Origin: Ensifer sp. LC163
GTDB taxonomy: Bacteria; Pseudomonadota; Alphaproteobacteria; Rhizobiales; Rhizobiaceae
Reading direction: 5' to 3'
Length of the DNA: 64,000 nucleotides
Assembly: GCF_001695855.1 (NCBI RefSeq)
Contig: NZ_MBSS01000034.1
Coordinates: 186,001-250,000 of the forward strand
The position numbers and the translations under genes were made by a program. This document shows positions 43,986 to 54,086 of this stretch, in pieces. The notes below the pieces were generated by a model. It had not been told where the DNA came from, did not search any database, and saw only the letters and a list, made by a program, of their open reading frames with translations. Each line of letters begins with the position of its first letter. Position 1 is the first letter of the stretch.

Positions 43986-44147
43986 TTACTTGCCGGAAAG
44001 GTCGATCGACGCCGTCGTGCACGGGTCGACACCATAGGCGGGCGTGCAGCCCTTGCGGCTGCTCGCGACCGTGTTCGGCGCGACGAATGAGCCAGCCAGA
44101 ATGATCAGTGCCGCACACGCAAAAAAGATTGCGATCGACTTGCCCAT
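43986..44147 (-). CDS. Small exported or membrane-anchored protein with two cysteines
   Basis: 53 residues: MGKSIAIFFACAALIILAGS then a mature-like part with GCTPAYGVDPCTTASIDLSG. The N-terminal hydrophobic stretch is a signal peptide or single anchor, and the two cysteines ten residues apart could form a disulphide. The ATG at 44145-44147 follows AAAGG by 10 bp. It ends 51 bp before a strong terminator, which supports a real gene. Too short for the usual gene-length cut-offs. Confidence 0.65.
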   Translation of the reverse strand: MGKSIAIFFACAALIILAGSFVAPNTVASSRKGCTPAYGVDPCTTASIDLSGK

Positions 44148-44330
44148 GGACGCCATGCCTTTCGAGAGTGATGCTGTCGCCGCCGAGACTTTCTTGCGAC
44201 CGGGGCGCGGGGCGGTTTTTATGCGTTGGATATGTCTTGATCAATATCAGGACATGTTGAATCTGCGGTAAATGCCATTCGCTTTTGTGACTGCGGCAGA
44301 ACTGCAACGCTGTTGCCTGAACGACACAGC

Positions 44331-44357
44331 AAAAAAGCCGCCGGCAAGGCCGGCGGC
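44331..44357 (-). terminator. Intrinsic terminator of the NDUFA9-like gene
   Basis: A perfect stem GCCGCCGGC / GCCGGCGGC (44337-44345 with 44349-44357), 3-base loop, followed on the minus strand by six Ts. Confidence 0.88.
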
Positions 44358-44386
44358 GGTCAAAGAAGGCGTCATGGGACGCTGCC

Positions 44387-45367
44387 TTAGGCGGCGCGAC
44401 CGCCGCGCGTATACTGGCCCCGCGGGCGATAGCGCACGAGATAGGTCGACAGGATCGATTCCAGCATCGTCGGAGTGATGCCGATGCCGCGAAGCGTCCG
44501 GTCTTCGGATTCGGCCTTGGTCGAGACGATATTGTCGGATTTCAGCAACACTACCTGATCGGCCGTCACCGGCGGCGTGATGAAGGGGATCATCGACGCG
44601 ATGCTGCCCATCAGCGAGGCGAGGCCGAAGGGCACCGATACCAGCGAGCGCTTGCGATCGATCGTCTTGAGCATGATCTCAAGACATTGGCGGAAGGTGA
44701 GCACTTCAGGCCCGCCGAGCTCGTAGATCGTGCCGGCCGACAGCTGGCCATCGACCGAGCGGGCAACAGCCTCGGCGACATCGGTGACATAGACCGGCTG
44801 GAACTTGGTGTTGCCGCCGCCGATCAGCGGCAGCGCCGGTGCGAACCGGGCCATGCTGGCGAACTTGTTGAAGAAGCCGTCTTCGGGTCCGAAGATGATC
44901 GACGGGCGCAGGATGATCGCATCCGGCAGCGTTTCGAGGATCGCGGCTTCCGCCCGGCCCTTGGTGCGGGCATAGCTCGATTCCGACTTGGCGTCCGCGC
45001 CGATCGCCGAGATGTGCGTCAGCTTTGCGCCGACATTGCGGGCGGCTTCCGCAACCGCCCGCGCGCCGAAATCCTGCACGGCGTCAAAGGTGTTGCGGCC
45101 GCTCTCGAACAGGACGCCGACGCAGTTGATGACGTGGTCGGAGCCTTCGACGGCGCGGTCGACCGACTTGCGATAGCGCAGGTTGGCCTGGACGAAGGAG
45201 ATCTGGCCGACATTGCCGAGCGGCTGCAGGTGGCCTGCAAGGTCCGGGCGGCGAACGGCGACGCGGATGCGATAGCCACGCTTGGCAAGCGCGCGCACGA
45301 CATGACGGCCGACGAACCCGGATCCGCCGAAAATCGTCACCAGCGGCGGAAGGTTGGACAAGGTCAT
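44387..45367 (-). CDS. Complex I NDUFA9-like NAD(P)-binding protein (atypical SDR)
   Basis: 326 residues. VTIFGGSGFVGRHVVRALAK is the dinucleotide-binding motif; HVINCVGVLFESGRNTF, LTHISAIGADAKSESSYART and LRPSIIFGPEDGFFNKFASM are typical of the NDUFA9/39-kDa subunit family. The mitochondrial protein is an accessory subunit of respiratory complex I; the bacterial role is less defined. It stands alone between two terminators. Confidence 0.9.
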   Translation of the reverse strand: MTLSNLPPLVTIFGGSGFVGRHVVRALAKRGYRIRVAVRRPDLAGHLQPLGNVGQISFVQANLRYRKSVDRAVEGSDHVINCVGVLFESGRNTFDAVQDFGARAVAEAARNVGAKLTHISAIGADAKSESSYARTKGRAEAAILETLPDAIILRPSIIFGPEDGFFNKFASMARFAPALPLIGGGNTKFQPVYVTDVAEAVARSVDGQLSAGTIYELGGPEVLTFRQCLEIMLKTIDRKRSLVSVPFGLASLMGSIASMIPFITPPVTADQVVLLKSDNIVSTKAESEDRTLRGIGITPTMLESILSTYLVRYRPRGQYTRGGRAA

Positions 45368-45488
45368 GGGAAACGCACTCCTGATCTCATTTGGACGAAT
45401 TGGTTGCTACATAGCCCAACAGCCGCGAGAGGTGAAGGCCAATCCTCGCGGCCGGCGGCGGCGCCGCAGCTTGGCAGTGTTCCGCGTG

Positions 45489-45776
45489 TCAGATGCCCTC
45501 TACGACCACCATCTCGGCGTCTGCCACCTGTTGGCGGATCGCGGCGGCAATCTGGTATTCGGGGGAATTATAACAGTCGACGGCGGCCTGCAGCGAGGGA
45601 AACTCGATGATGACGTTTCGGGCGCGAACGGCACCTTCCAGACGCTCGAATTCACCGCCGCGCGCCAGGAAATTGGCGCCGTATTTCTCGAACGCCGGCT
45701 TTGCGGCCGCCACGTAGTCCTTGTAGCGTTCCAGGTCCCGCACATCGACCCGTGCGATCCAGTATCCTTTGGCCAT
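45489..45776 (-). CDS. DUF1330-family dimeric alpha/beta-barrel protein
   Basis: 95 residues: AKGYWIARVDVRDLERYKDY, GGEFERLEGAVRARNVIIEF, then SPEYQIAAAIRQQVADAEMV. The pattern is DUF1330, a small ferredoxin-like fold related to antibiotic-biosynthesis monooxygenases. No catalytic role known. The ATG at 45776 has GAGGAGG 5 bp upstream. Confidence 0.9.
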   Translation of the reverse strand: MAKGYWIARVDVRDLERYKDYVAAAKPAFEKYGANFLARGGEFERLEGAVRARNVIIEFPSLQAAVDCYNSPEYQIAAAIRQQVADAEMVVVEGI

Positions 45777-45916
45777 GCTGACCTCCTCGTCTTCAGGCAA
45801 TAAAAGCAGACGGGAGTGTTACTTCCGGCAAATTCCGACCGAGGTCAAGCACAACGGTGGCAACCGGCGGCGATGTATGGTGCTCAACGCCGACCTGTTG
45901 CAGGCGGGTGTCACGA

Positions 45917-46621
45917 TCAGCGCGAAAGCGCGTCGTTCATCTCCTTGAGAATGCCGCGAGCGGCGACAAGCGGGTCGCTGGCTGCGACGATTGGGCGCGC
46001 GACGACGAGATGGCTCGATCCGGCCTTCAATGCATCGGCGGGCGTCATGACGCGCTTCTGGTCGCCCTTCTCGGCGCCGGCCGGGCGGATGCCCGGGGTC
46101 ACCAGCGCCATGTTAGGGCCGATGATCTTGCGCACCGCCGAGGATTCTTCCGCCGAGCAGACGATGCCGCCCATGCCGGCAGCACGGGCCTGTTCGGCCC
46201 GTCGCAGCACCAGCGTGTGCGGGTCGTATTCGTAGCCGGCGTCGATCACGTCCTGCTCGTCCATTGAGGTCAGCACGGTGACGCCGAGCAGGCAGAGGTC
46301 CGATCCCCTGGCTGCTTCGACGGCTGCCTTCATCGCTTTGGGGTAAGCGTGCAATGTCAGCATCGACATGCCCATCTTCACGATGTTCTCGACGCCCTTG
46401 GCCACCGTGTTGTCGATGTCGAGCAGCTTCATGTCGAGGAAGACCTTCTTGCCGCCTGCCGCCAGATCGCGCGCGAACTCGAGGCCGCCGGCAAACACCA
46501 GCTGGTAGCCGATCTTGTAGAAAGCCACGTCGTCACCGAGCGTGGTGACGATCTTTTCGGCCTCTGCGATTGTCGGAAGATCCAGGCCGACGATCAGTCG
46601 GTCGCGTGCGGTTTTGGTCAT
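45917..46621 (-). CDS. pyrF: Orotidine 5'-phosphate decarboxylase
   Basis: 234 residues, a TIM-barrel enzyme for the last step of UMP synthesis. The catalytic Lys/Asp tetrad is in [20 protein letters not shown], the phosphate-binding end in [20 protein letters not shown]. The start at 46621 ([16 protein letters not shown]) follows the upstream gene by 7 bp, so it is probably the last gene of an operon with the phosphatase and pmtA-like genes. Confidence 0.97.
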   Translation of the reverse strand: MTKTARDRLIVGLDLPTIAEAEKIVTTLGDDVAFYKIGYQLVFAGGLEFARDLAAGGKKVFLDMKLLDIDNTVAKGVENIVKMGMSMLTLHAYPKAMKAAVEAARGSDLCLLGVTVLTSMDEQDVIDAGYEYDPHTLVLRRAEQARAAGMGGIVCSAEESSAVRKIIGPNMALVTPGIRPAGAEKGDQKRVMTPADALKAGSSHLVVARPIVAASDPLVAARGILKEMNDALSR

Positions 46622-46628
46622 GTCGCGG

Positions 46629-47213
46629 TCACCCCTGCCAGAATTCCATCGGGGTCCAGTCGCATGTGAGGGCGCGATCCGCAAGGCGGAACGCGAAGAG
46701 ATTGCCGCCGCCGCCGCCCTTCTGGTCGGCGCTGCGGCTGATGGCGGTGCCGCCCAGCCTGCACTTCAGCAGGGTGCCGACGCCACCATGGCCGACGAAT
46801 GCGATGGGAACTTTTGGGTCGTGTTCGTCAAGGATGCGAAAGACGGCAGCCGAGATGCGGGCCTGCGCGTCGACGGCGCGCTCCCAGCCGTTGAAGCTTT
46901 CTGTCGGATTGGCAAAGAACCAGTCCGCCGCCTTCTCGAATTCCGGAGGCGGCAGGAAGCCGGTGGCCGAGCGGTCGTTTTCGCCCATCGTGTCGTCGGT
47001 TTCGACAACGACGCCGGCAGCCGCGGCCAGAAGGTTCGCGGTTTCGGTCGCCTTGGTCTCGTCGCTCGAAACGATCCGCCCGAGCGTTCGAACCCAAGGC
47101 TGCAGCGACGTCGCTTCCGCGCGTGCGCGTCCGATCTCCGACAGCCCCCATTTCGGTACCGGAACTGTCGGATCGATCTGCACCTGCGGGTGCGTGATAT
47201 AGAGGCCGAGCAC
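46629..47213 (-). CDS. Histidine-phosphatase-superfamily protein with an altered RHG motif
   Basis: 194 residues. The N-terminal strand is [12 protein letters not shown] where classical members have RHG, so the catalytic His is kept but the Arg and Gly are not. The second His is present in [31 protein letters not shown] and [17 protein letters not shown] are otherwise typical. It may be a phosphatase with changed phosphate contacts or an inactive relative. It starts 12 bp after the upstream methyltransferase gene. Confidence 0.82.
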   Translation of the reverse strand: MLGLYITHPQVQIDPTVPVPKWGLSEIGRARAEATSLQPWVRTLGRIVSSDETKATETANLLAAAAGVVVETDDTMGENDRSATGFLPPPEFEKAADWFFANPTESFNGWERAVDAQARISAAVFRILDEHDPKVPIAFVGHGGVGTLLKCRLGGTAISRSADQKGGGGGNLFAFRLADRALTCDWTPMEFWQG

Positions 47214-47225
47214 TGGCGCGCTCCG

Positions 47226-47828
47226 TCAGTGCGCCTTGCGATAGACCCAGAGCTGCGCCGGGGGAATGTTGCGCACGACGAAGTCGAGATGCTGGATGCT
47301 GTAGCGGTCGGGCATGGCAACGACCGGAGACAGCGGGCCATAGGAAATCTGCACGACGGGGCGACCGACCGGGATGCGAGACAAGAGATCCTCGATCAGC
47401 TCGACGCGACGGTGCATTGGGAAATTGAGCAACGGCACGGCGGAGACGACGCTGTCGAAGGTCCGGTCCTTCATTGCGCCAAGCGTCTGCTCGAGATCGA
47501 ACGCGTCGCCATTGATGAAGTTGACGTCGGCAAAGTTCGCCTTGAGCTGCTGGTAGAAGTCGGTGGAGTACTCGACGGACACCAGATCCTCCGGCGCGAT
47601 ACCACGCTCCAGGATCGCCTTGGTGATGACGCCGGTTCCAGGGCCGAGTTCAAGAACCGGCAGTCCGGAATGGGGATTGATGACGCTCGCCATGCGGCGG
47701 GCGGTGACGGACGACGTCGGCAGGATTGCCCCGACCGCCTTCGCATTGCTCATCCACCCTTTGAAGAAACGGATCTCCTCGTCGAATTTCCGGCCAAGCC
47801 GTTCCTTCACCTTCACGCGCAAATTCAT
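47226..47828 (-). CDS. pmtA: Phosphatidylethanolamine N-methyltransferase, PmtA type
   Basis: 200 residues. It is a soluble SAM-dependent methyltransferase: VLELGPGTGVITKAILERGI is the SAM motif, DSVVSAVPLLNFPMHRRVEL and VVQISYGPLSPVVAMPDRYS are typical of rhizobial PmtA. The enzyme makes phosphatidylcholine from phosphatidylethanolamine. The amphipathic N-terminus (MNLRVKVKERLGRKFDEEIR) fits membrane association. The ATG at 47826-47828 has GAGGGG 5 bp upstream. A relation to other small methyltransferases cannot be excluded. Confidence 0.75.
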   Translation of the reverse strand: MNLRVKVKERLGRKFDEEIRFFKGWMSNAKAVGAILPTSSVTARRMASVINPHSGLPVLELGPGTGVITKAILERGIAPEDLVSVEYSTDFYQQLKANFADVNFINGDAFDLEQTLGAMKDRTFDSVVSAVPLLNFPMHRRVELIEDLLSRIPVGRPVVQISYGPLSPVVAMPDRYSIQHLDFVVRNIPPAQLWVYRKAH

Positions 47829-47991
47829 TGAACCCCTCAAAACCGTCGTCCTCTCATACGGATCGTCCGGTCTCGCTGATTCGAGCGGGGCGCGGACATT
47901 GCGGATATAATGTGCTCTCATCTGCGGCAAAAACAAGTCTGTCTGCGGCTAAAGGCGTCGTCTTATCAACAGCACGCGAATATCAGCACAA

Positions 47992-48023
47992 ACAAAAAAC
48001 CCGCCACGCGCGGCGTGACGGGT
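47992..48023 (-). terminator. Intrinsic terminator of dnaN
   Basis: On the minus strand ACCCGTCACGC / GCGTGGCGGGT (one G-T pair) is followed by six Ts, 25 bp after the dnaN stop. Confidence 0.85.
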
Positions 48024-48048
48024 CGCATTTTCATTGCGGCACGGGCGA

Positions 48049-49167
48049 CTAAACCCGCATCGGCATCAGCACATAGAGCGCGTCTTCGGCCGCCAGATCG
48101 CGCACCAGCGTCGGCGAACCCGGGTCCGCCAGCATGAAGATGGCGTCGGTTCCGGTCAGCTGCGAGGTGATGTCGAGCAGGTATTTTGCGTTGAAGCCGA
48201 TTTCGAGCGGGTCGTGATCGTAGCCGACCGGCAGCTCTTCCGTGGCGCTGCCCGAATCCGGGTTGTTGACCGTCAGCGTCATCTGGCCGTCGGTCAGTGC
48301 CAGCTTCACGGCGCGCCCGCGTTCGGAGGAAATCGTCGAAACGCGGTCGACGGCCTGGGCGAACGACTGGCAATCGACGCGCAGCTCCTTGTCGTTGTTG
48401 GCCGGGATGACGCGCTGGTAATCCGGGAAGGTGCCGTCGATCAGCTTCGAGGTCATCACGATCGAGCCGATTGTCAGGCGGATTTTTGCGTCCGATACTT
48501 CGAGCGTGACGACGAGATCGGGATTGTCGAGCAGCTTCTGCAATTCGCTGACGGTCTTGCGCGGGATGATGATGCCCGGCATGCCCTCGGAGCCGGACGG
48601 CGCTTCGACGTCGGCGCGCGCAAGGCGGTGGCCGTCGGTTGCCACGGCGCGCAGCTTCAGGTCGCCCTTGCTCTCGACCGTGTGCACGAAGATGCCGTTG
48701 AGGTAGTAGCGGGTTTCCTCGGTCGAGATCGCGAATTGCGTCCGGTCGATCAGCATCTTCAGGTCGGTCGCCTTGAGGCGGAAAGTGTGCGAGAAGCTGC
48801 CGGCCGTCAGGTCGGGGAAGTCGGATTGCGGCAGGCACTGCAGCGAGAATTTCGACCGGCCGGAGGCGACCGTCATCGCCGTGCCTTCGGCGTTGGTCGC
48901 CAGCAGCACTTCCGAGCCGTCGGGAAGCTTGCGCACGATGTCGTAGAGCAGGTGTGCCGGAACCGTGGTCGCGCCGGCCTGTTCCACTTGCGCCGGCGTC
49001 GCCTCGGTGATCTCGAGGTCGAGGTCGGTCGCCTTCATTTCGAGGCTCGCACCGTCGGAGCGCAAAAGAACGTTCGAGAGGATCGGGATCGTGTTTCGCC
49101 GTTCGACCACGCGATGCACGTGGTTCAGCGACTTCAGAAGATTGGACCGCTCGAGAGTAATGCGCAT
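48049..49167 (-). CDS. dnaN: DNA polymerase III beta subunit (sliding clamp)
   Basis: 372 residues, with three repeated clamp domains. It opens MRITLERSNLLKSLNHVHRV; the hydrophobic cleft region that binds polymerases is visible near the C-terminus, which ends EDALYVLMPMRV. The clamp rings DNA and gives polymerase processivity. It is not next to dnaA, as usual in Rhizobiales. It has its own terminator and stands as a single-gene unit. Confidence 0.98.
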   Translation of the reverse strand: MRITLERSNLLKSLNHVHRVVERRNTIPILSNVLLRSDGASLEMKATDLDLEITEATPAQVEQAGATTVPAHLLYDIVRKLPDGSEVLLATNAEGTAMTVASGRSKFSLQCLPQSDFPDLTAGSFSHTFRLKATDLKMLIDRTQFAISTEETRYYLNGIFVHTVESKGDLKLRAVATDGHRLARADVEAPSGSEGMPGIIIPRKTVSELQKLLDNPDLVVTLEVSDAKIRLTIGSIVMTSKLIDGTFPDYQRVIPANNDKELRVDCQSFAQAVDRVSTISSERGRAVKLALTDGQMTLTVNNPDSGSATEELPVGYDHDPLEIGFNAKYLLDITSQLTGTDAIFMLADPGSPTLVRDLAAEDALYVLMPMRV

Positions 49168-49422
49168 GGGATGCTACCGCTTTCAACCGTTGCCCGGCGG
49201 GCGAGGCTCCCGCCGCAGCGTCAACTGCGAGTGTCCCGGCCAACCGACCGGAAGGATGTGGACCGGCAAAATGGCAGAAACAGCGCCTGAAAAGCAAGGG
49301 GTTTGACTGGCGCTGTCCCCAGATGACACGCGGGCCGGCCGCTTGACGCCCTTGCCCTGCCATGTCGGCTCACTCATAAAGGCTAAAACCGGTGCGCCGG
49401 CATTGCCATCAGGAAGCTGCAG

Positions 49423-50341
<919 letters not shown>

Positions 50342-50352
<11 letters not shown>

Positions 50353-50710
50353 CGGGCCCGATCGGCGGAAGCTCAAGGCTGAGAGGCGCGGGCGGTTCGC
50401 CGAGTATCGCGCAGCACTTTGCCTGATGTTGAAGGGCTACCGGATCGTCGCGATGCGCCATCGCACCAGGCTGGGCGAAATCGACATCATCGCGCGCCGG
50501 GGCGATCTCATCGCCTGCGTCGAGGTCAAGGCCCGGCGTTCTGCCGACGACGGCGTCTTCGCCGTCACCGGAACGGCCCAACGCCGCATCCGCGCGGCCA
50601 GCGATCTCTGGCTCGGGCGTCAGCCCGATTTCGCCAGGCTTTCCGTGCGTTACGACATTATCACTGTGACACCCTGGGGCTGGCCGCGACACCTGCCCGA
50701 TGCGTTCTGA
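50342..50710 (+). CDS. yraN: YraN/UPF0102 endonuclease-fold protein
   Basis: 122 residues. The restriction-endonuclease-like core is [20 protein letters not shown], then [20 protein letters not shown], giving the D...E-x-K metal site. The role in vivo is unclear. It overlaps rsmI by 11 bp. In rhizobia this pair is usually followed directly by gshB; here the ugp operon lies between. Confidence 0.93.
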
Positions 50711-50716
50711 ATACGG

Positions 50717-50763
50717 ACGCGGGATGAGGAAAAGTGTGCGCGGTTTTCCGCCCGCATCCGCGT
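50717..50763. repeat. GGAAAAGTGCG-type hairpin repeat, copy C
   Basis: The core GATGAGGAAAAGTGTGCGCG, then GTTTTCCGCC, lies between complementary arms ACGCGG and CCGCGT. It is 6 bp after the yraN stop. A near-identical copy in the same orientation is at 56354, just before gshB. Confidence 0.7.
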
Positions 50764-50791
50764 GGATCATATTCGAAGATTTGTAATCGTC

Positions 50792-50820
50792 CCGACATAA
50801 AAGCGTTACCGGCCTGTCAT
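50792..50820 (+). promoter_or_regulatory. Candidate triple Pho box upstream of ugpB
   Basis: CCGACAT (50792), GCGTTAC (50803) and CTGTCAT (50814) are spaced exactly 11 bp apart, the period of PhoB half-sites (CTGTCAT consensus). The last ends 50 bp before the ugpB start. The first two are weaker matches. Phosphate control of ugp genes is well established. Confidence 0.65.
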
Positions 50821-50870
50821 GGAAGGCCACTAGTCCACTGCCATCCGCAACCCGGTGGAGAGGACCAGTC

Positions 50871-52169
50871 ATGTTCAAGAAAATTTCACTCGCAGCTTTC
50901 ACGCTTGCATTTTCGGCAACCTCGTCGTTTGCCGCAACCAATATTACCTGGTGGCACGGCATGGCCGGCCGCAATGGCGAGGTCATCAACGAGATCTCGC
51001 AGAAGTTCAACGAAGCCCAGAGCGCCTGCGCGCTGACCCCGGTTTCGAAGGGCACCTATGAGGAAGCGCTCGCTTCCGGCATCGCCGCATTCCGTTCGGG
51101 CGAACAGCCGAACATCCTGCAGGTCTTCGACGCCGGTGCAGCGACCATCATCAACGCCAAGGGCGCCGTCGTTCCCGCCGAAGACCTGATCATCAAGGCC
51201 GGCCACAGCTTCGACCGCAACGCCTTCATCGACGGCGTGCGTTATTTCTACGCCGATAGCGAAGGCAAGTTCGTCGGCATGCCGTTCAACTCGTCGGCCC
51301 CGATCATGTACATCAACGACGAAGCCCTGAAGAAGGCCGGCGTCGAAGCGCCGAAGACCTGGGAAGAGTTCGAGGCCGCAGCCCCGAAGCTGAAGGCCGC
51401 CGGTTACATTCCGCTTGTCCAGTCGCAGCTCACCTGGCAGTTCACGGAAAACTTCTTCTCGCGCAACAACATCCAGTTCGCGACCAACAATAACGGCTAT
51501 GACAGCGTTGCCGACACGAAGCTGAAGGTCACCGACCCGAACCTCGTCATGATGTTCGACAAGCTCAAGGCCTGGAAGGACGAAGGCTACTTCGCCTTCT
51601 ACGGCGCCGGCTGGAACGACAACCAGAAGGTCTTCGAAGAAGGCAAGGCTGCATTCTGGATCGGTTCGTCCGGTTCGTTCGGCGGCCTGCAGAAGACGGC
51701 GCAGATGCCGTTCTCGGCAACCTTCCTGCCCTATTGGAACGCGATCGAAGGTGCCGGCACCAACTCCTTCATCGGCGGCGCGGCACTGTTTGCCATGTCG
51801 GGCAAGTCGGACGAGGAAAACAAGTGCGTCGCCGACTTCTTCCAGTTCCTGACCTCGCCCGAGATCCAGTATTTCTACCACAAGGCAACCGGCTACGTGG
51901 CGATCACCAAGGCAGCCTACGAGCTTGCCCAGAAGGACGGCTACTACAAGGAAAAGCCGGTGGCAGAAGTCGGCATCAAGCAGCTGATGCTGCCGGCCGG
52001 CGACTGGTCGAAGGGCTACCGCCTCGGCTTCTACCCGCAGATCCGCGAGATCATGGAGCGCGAATACGGCCGCATCTTCTCCGGTGAAACGACGGTCAAG
52101 GACGCCTTCGACACCATCGAGAAGGAAGGCAACGACCTGCTCGCCCGCTTCGCCAAGACTGCCGGCTGA
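50871..52169 (+). CDS. ugpB: sn-Glycerol-3-phosphate ABC transporter substrate-binding protein
   Basis: 432 residues. The signal peptide is MFKKISLAAFTLAFSATSSF..A. The mature protein begins TNITWWHGMAGRNGEVINEI, the UgpB opening; GYIPLVQSQLTWQFTENFFS and KAAFWIGSSGSFGGLQKT are typical of extracellular solute-binding family 1. It binds glycerol-3-phosphate or glycerophosphodiesters in the periplasm and hands them to UgpAE. First gene of the operon, with a good ribosome site (GGAGAGGA). Confidence 0.96.
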   Translation: MFKKISLAAFTLAFSATSSFAATNITWWHGMAGRNGEVINEISQKFNEAQSACALTPVSKGTYEEALASGIAAFRSGEQPNILQVFDAGAATIINAKGAVVPAEDLIIKAGHSFDRNAFIDGVRYFYADSEGKFVGMPFNSSAPIMYINDEALKKAGVEAPKTWEEFEAAAPKLKAAGYIPLVQSQLTWQFTENFFSRNNIQFATNNNGYDSVADTKLKVTDPNLVMMFDKLKAWKDEGYFAFYGAGWNDNQKVFEEGKAAFWIGSSGSFGGLQKTAQMPFSATFLPYWNAIEGAGTNSFIGGAALFAMSGKSDEENKCVADFFQFLTSPEIQYFYHKATGYVAITKAAYELAQKDGYYKEKPVAEVGIKQLMLPAGDWSKGYRLGFYPQIREIMEREYGRIFSGETTVKDAFDTIEKEGNDLLARFAKTAG

Positions 52170-52174
52170 TCTCG

Positions 52175-53170
52175 ATGACATCGGGAACGGAACTCCTCCC
52201 CGCGCCGCGGGGAGGGACGGGAACGGACGGGCGTCGCTTCGGCGCCCTCCGGCTGTTTGGCGGCAAGGCGAAGGGCAGCGAAGAAGCGGCCAAGCGCGTG
52301 CAGTTCTCTTCGCCTTACCTGCCTTACCTCTTTCTGGCGCCACAGCTGGCGATCATCTTCGTGTTCTTCTACTGGCCGTCGATCCAGGCGATCCAGTCGT
52401 CCTTCTACCTCGAAGACCCGTTCGGTTTCGGCTCGACCTTCGTCGGCATGACGAACTACACCGACGTGCTGAAGTCCGGCGAATATCTGGGCATCGCGCG
52501 CTTCACGGCGATCTTCACCACGCTCGTCACCTTCTTTGCCCTGTCGATCGGCCTGCTGCTCGCCGTCAAGGCGGATGGTGTCATCCGCGGCAACACCACC
52601 TACAAGATGCTGCTCATCTGGGTCTATGCGATCGCGCCACCGGTTGCCGGCCTCATCGGCATGATGTTCTTCGACCAGCACATCGGCCCGATCGTCGAGC
52701 TTGCGGGCTGGTTCGGCTGGGACATCAAGGTCGGCCTCAACTATTTCGATACCGCTTTCTCGATGATCGTCGTCTCGGTCTGGAAGCAGATCCCCTACAA
52801 TTTCATCTTTTTCCTCTCCGGCCTGCAGGGCATTCCGGTGGCGGTGCGCGAGGCGGCGGCGATCGATTGCCGCTCCGGCTTCCGCCGTTTCTGGACGGTG
52901 ATCCTGCCGCTTCTGGCGCCGACCGCCTTCTTCCTGCTGATCATCAACGTCACCTATGCGCTGTTCGACACCTTCGGCGTCATCGACGTCATGGTGAAGG
53001 ACAAGGCGGCGAACAATCCGATCACCCTTGTCTACAAGGTCTACATGGATGGTTTCCGCGGCAACGACCTCGGCGGCTCCTCGGCCCAGTCGGTCATCCT
53101 AATGCTCATCGTCTTCGTGCTCACCATCTTCCAGTTCCGCTTCATCGAGCGGCGCGTGCACTACAACTGA
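52175..53170 (+). CDS. ugpA: sn-Glycerol-3-phosphate ABC transporter permease UgpA
   Basis: 331 residues as given, six membrane helices; the permease loop is VAVREAAAIDCRSGFRRFWT. The typical UgpA opening is VQFSSPYLPYLFLAPQLAII, so the first ~41 residues are an unusual addition. They are read across a 9-bp hairpin (52195-52203 with 52207-52215). A GTG at 52298 would give a protein of normal length (~290). The ATG at 52175 lies 5 bp after the ugpB stop. Neither start has a clear ribosome site. Confidence 0.93.
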   Translation: MTSGTELLPAPRGGTGTDGRRFGALRLFGGKAKGSEEAAKRVQFSSPYLPYLFLAPQLAIIFVFFYWPSIQAIQSSFYLEDPFGFGSTFVGMTNYTDVLKSGEYLGIARFTAIFTTLVTFFALSIGLLLAVKADGVIRGNTTYKMLLIWVYAIAPPVAGLIGMMFFDQHIGPIVELAGWFGWDIKVGLNYFDTAFSMIVVSVWKQIPYNFIFFLSGLQGIPVAVREAAAIDCRSGFRRFWTVILPLLAPTAFFLLIINVTYALFDTFGVIDVMVKDKAANNPITLVYKVYMDGFRGNDLGGSSAQSVILMLIVFVLTIFQFRFIERRVHYN

Positions 53171-53180
53171 GGCGGGGCCG

Positions 53181-54023
53181 ATGTATCGCACCAAGTTTTT
53201 CGACCACGTCATCCTTCTCATCGGCGTCTTCATCATGGTTGCGCCGGTCGTGGTCGCGTTCATGACGTCGACGCACGAGGCGGCGGATATCCACCGCAAC
53301 GGCCTCAGCCTGACCTGGGGCGGCCATTTCGTCGAGACCTACGAGACCGTGCTCACCCGCAAGGGCGGTTTCACCGGCAAGATCACCGGCCTCAACATGA
53401 TGATGAACTCGATGATCCTTGGCCTTGGCTTCGCGCTCGGCAAGATCATCCTGTCGATGCTGGCCGCCTACGCGATCGTCTATTTCCGCTTCCGGCTCGC
53501 CACCTTCTTCTTCTGGATCATCTTCACGACGCTGCTCTTGCCGCTCGAAGTGCGCATTCTTCCCTCCTACGAGGTGATGAACACGCTGAAGCTGACCAAC
53601 ACCTATACCGGCCTGATCGTGCCGCTGCTCGCGTCGGCGACGGGCACTTTCTATTTCCGGCAGTTCTTCAAGTCTGTGCCGGACGAGCTGCTCGAGGCGG
53701 CGCGCATCGATGGCGCCGGCCCGTTCAAGTTCTTCATCGACGTGCTGGTGCCACTGTCGCGCACGATGATGGCGGCGATCTTCATCATCATGTTCGTCTA
53801 TGGCTGGAACCAGTATCTCTGGCCGACATTGATGACCACGGATGAAGGCTTCTTCACGCTGGTGCGCGGCATCAAGCAGATCCTGCTCGTCTGGGTCGGC
53901 TCGAACATCCCCGATTACAACGAGGCCTTTGCGCTCGCGATCCTCGCCATGTTGCCGCCGGTCCTGATCGTGGTGATCTTCCAGCGCTGGTTCATCAAGG
54001 GCCTGACGGAAAGCGACAAGTAG
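53181..54023 (+). CDS. ugpE: sn-Glycerol-3-phosphate ABC transporter permease UgpE
   Basis: 280 residues, six membrane helices. LLEAARIDGAGPFKFFIDVL is the conserved permease (EAA) loop that contacts UgpC. It pairs with UgpA to form the membrane channel. It starts 10 bp after ugpA and ends with an RWFIKGLTESDK tail typical of UgpE. Confidence 0.96.
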   Translation: MYRTKFFDHVILLIGVFIMVAPVVVAFMTSTHEAADIHRNGLSLTWGGHFVETYETVLTRKGGFTGKITGLNMMMNSMILGLGFALGKIILSMLAAYAIVYFRFRLATFFFWIIFTTLLLPLEVRILPSYEVMNTLKLTNTYTGLIVPLLASATGTFYFRQFFKSVPDELLEAARIDGAGPFKFFIDVLVPLSRTMMAAIFIIMFVYGWNQYLWPTLMTTDEGFFTLVRGIKQILLVWVGSNIPDYNEAFALAILAMLPPVLIVVIFQRWFIKGLTESDK

Positions 54024-54086
54024 ACAACGGAGAGGCGAAGCCGTCTTCGCCGCTCCCTCAAACGCAATTTACCAACGGAGGCAGCC

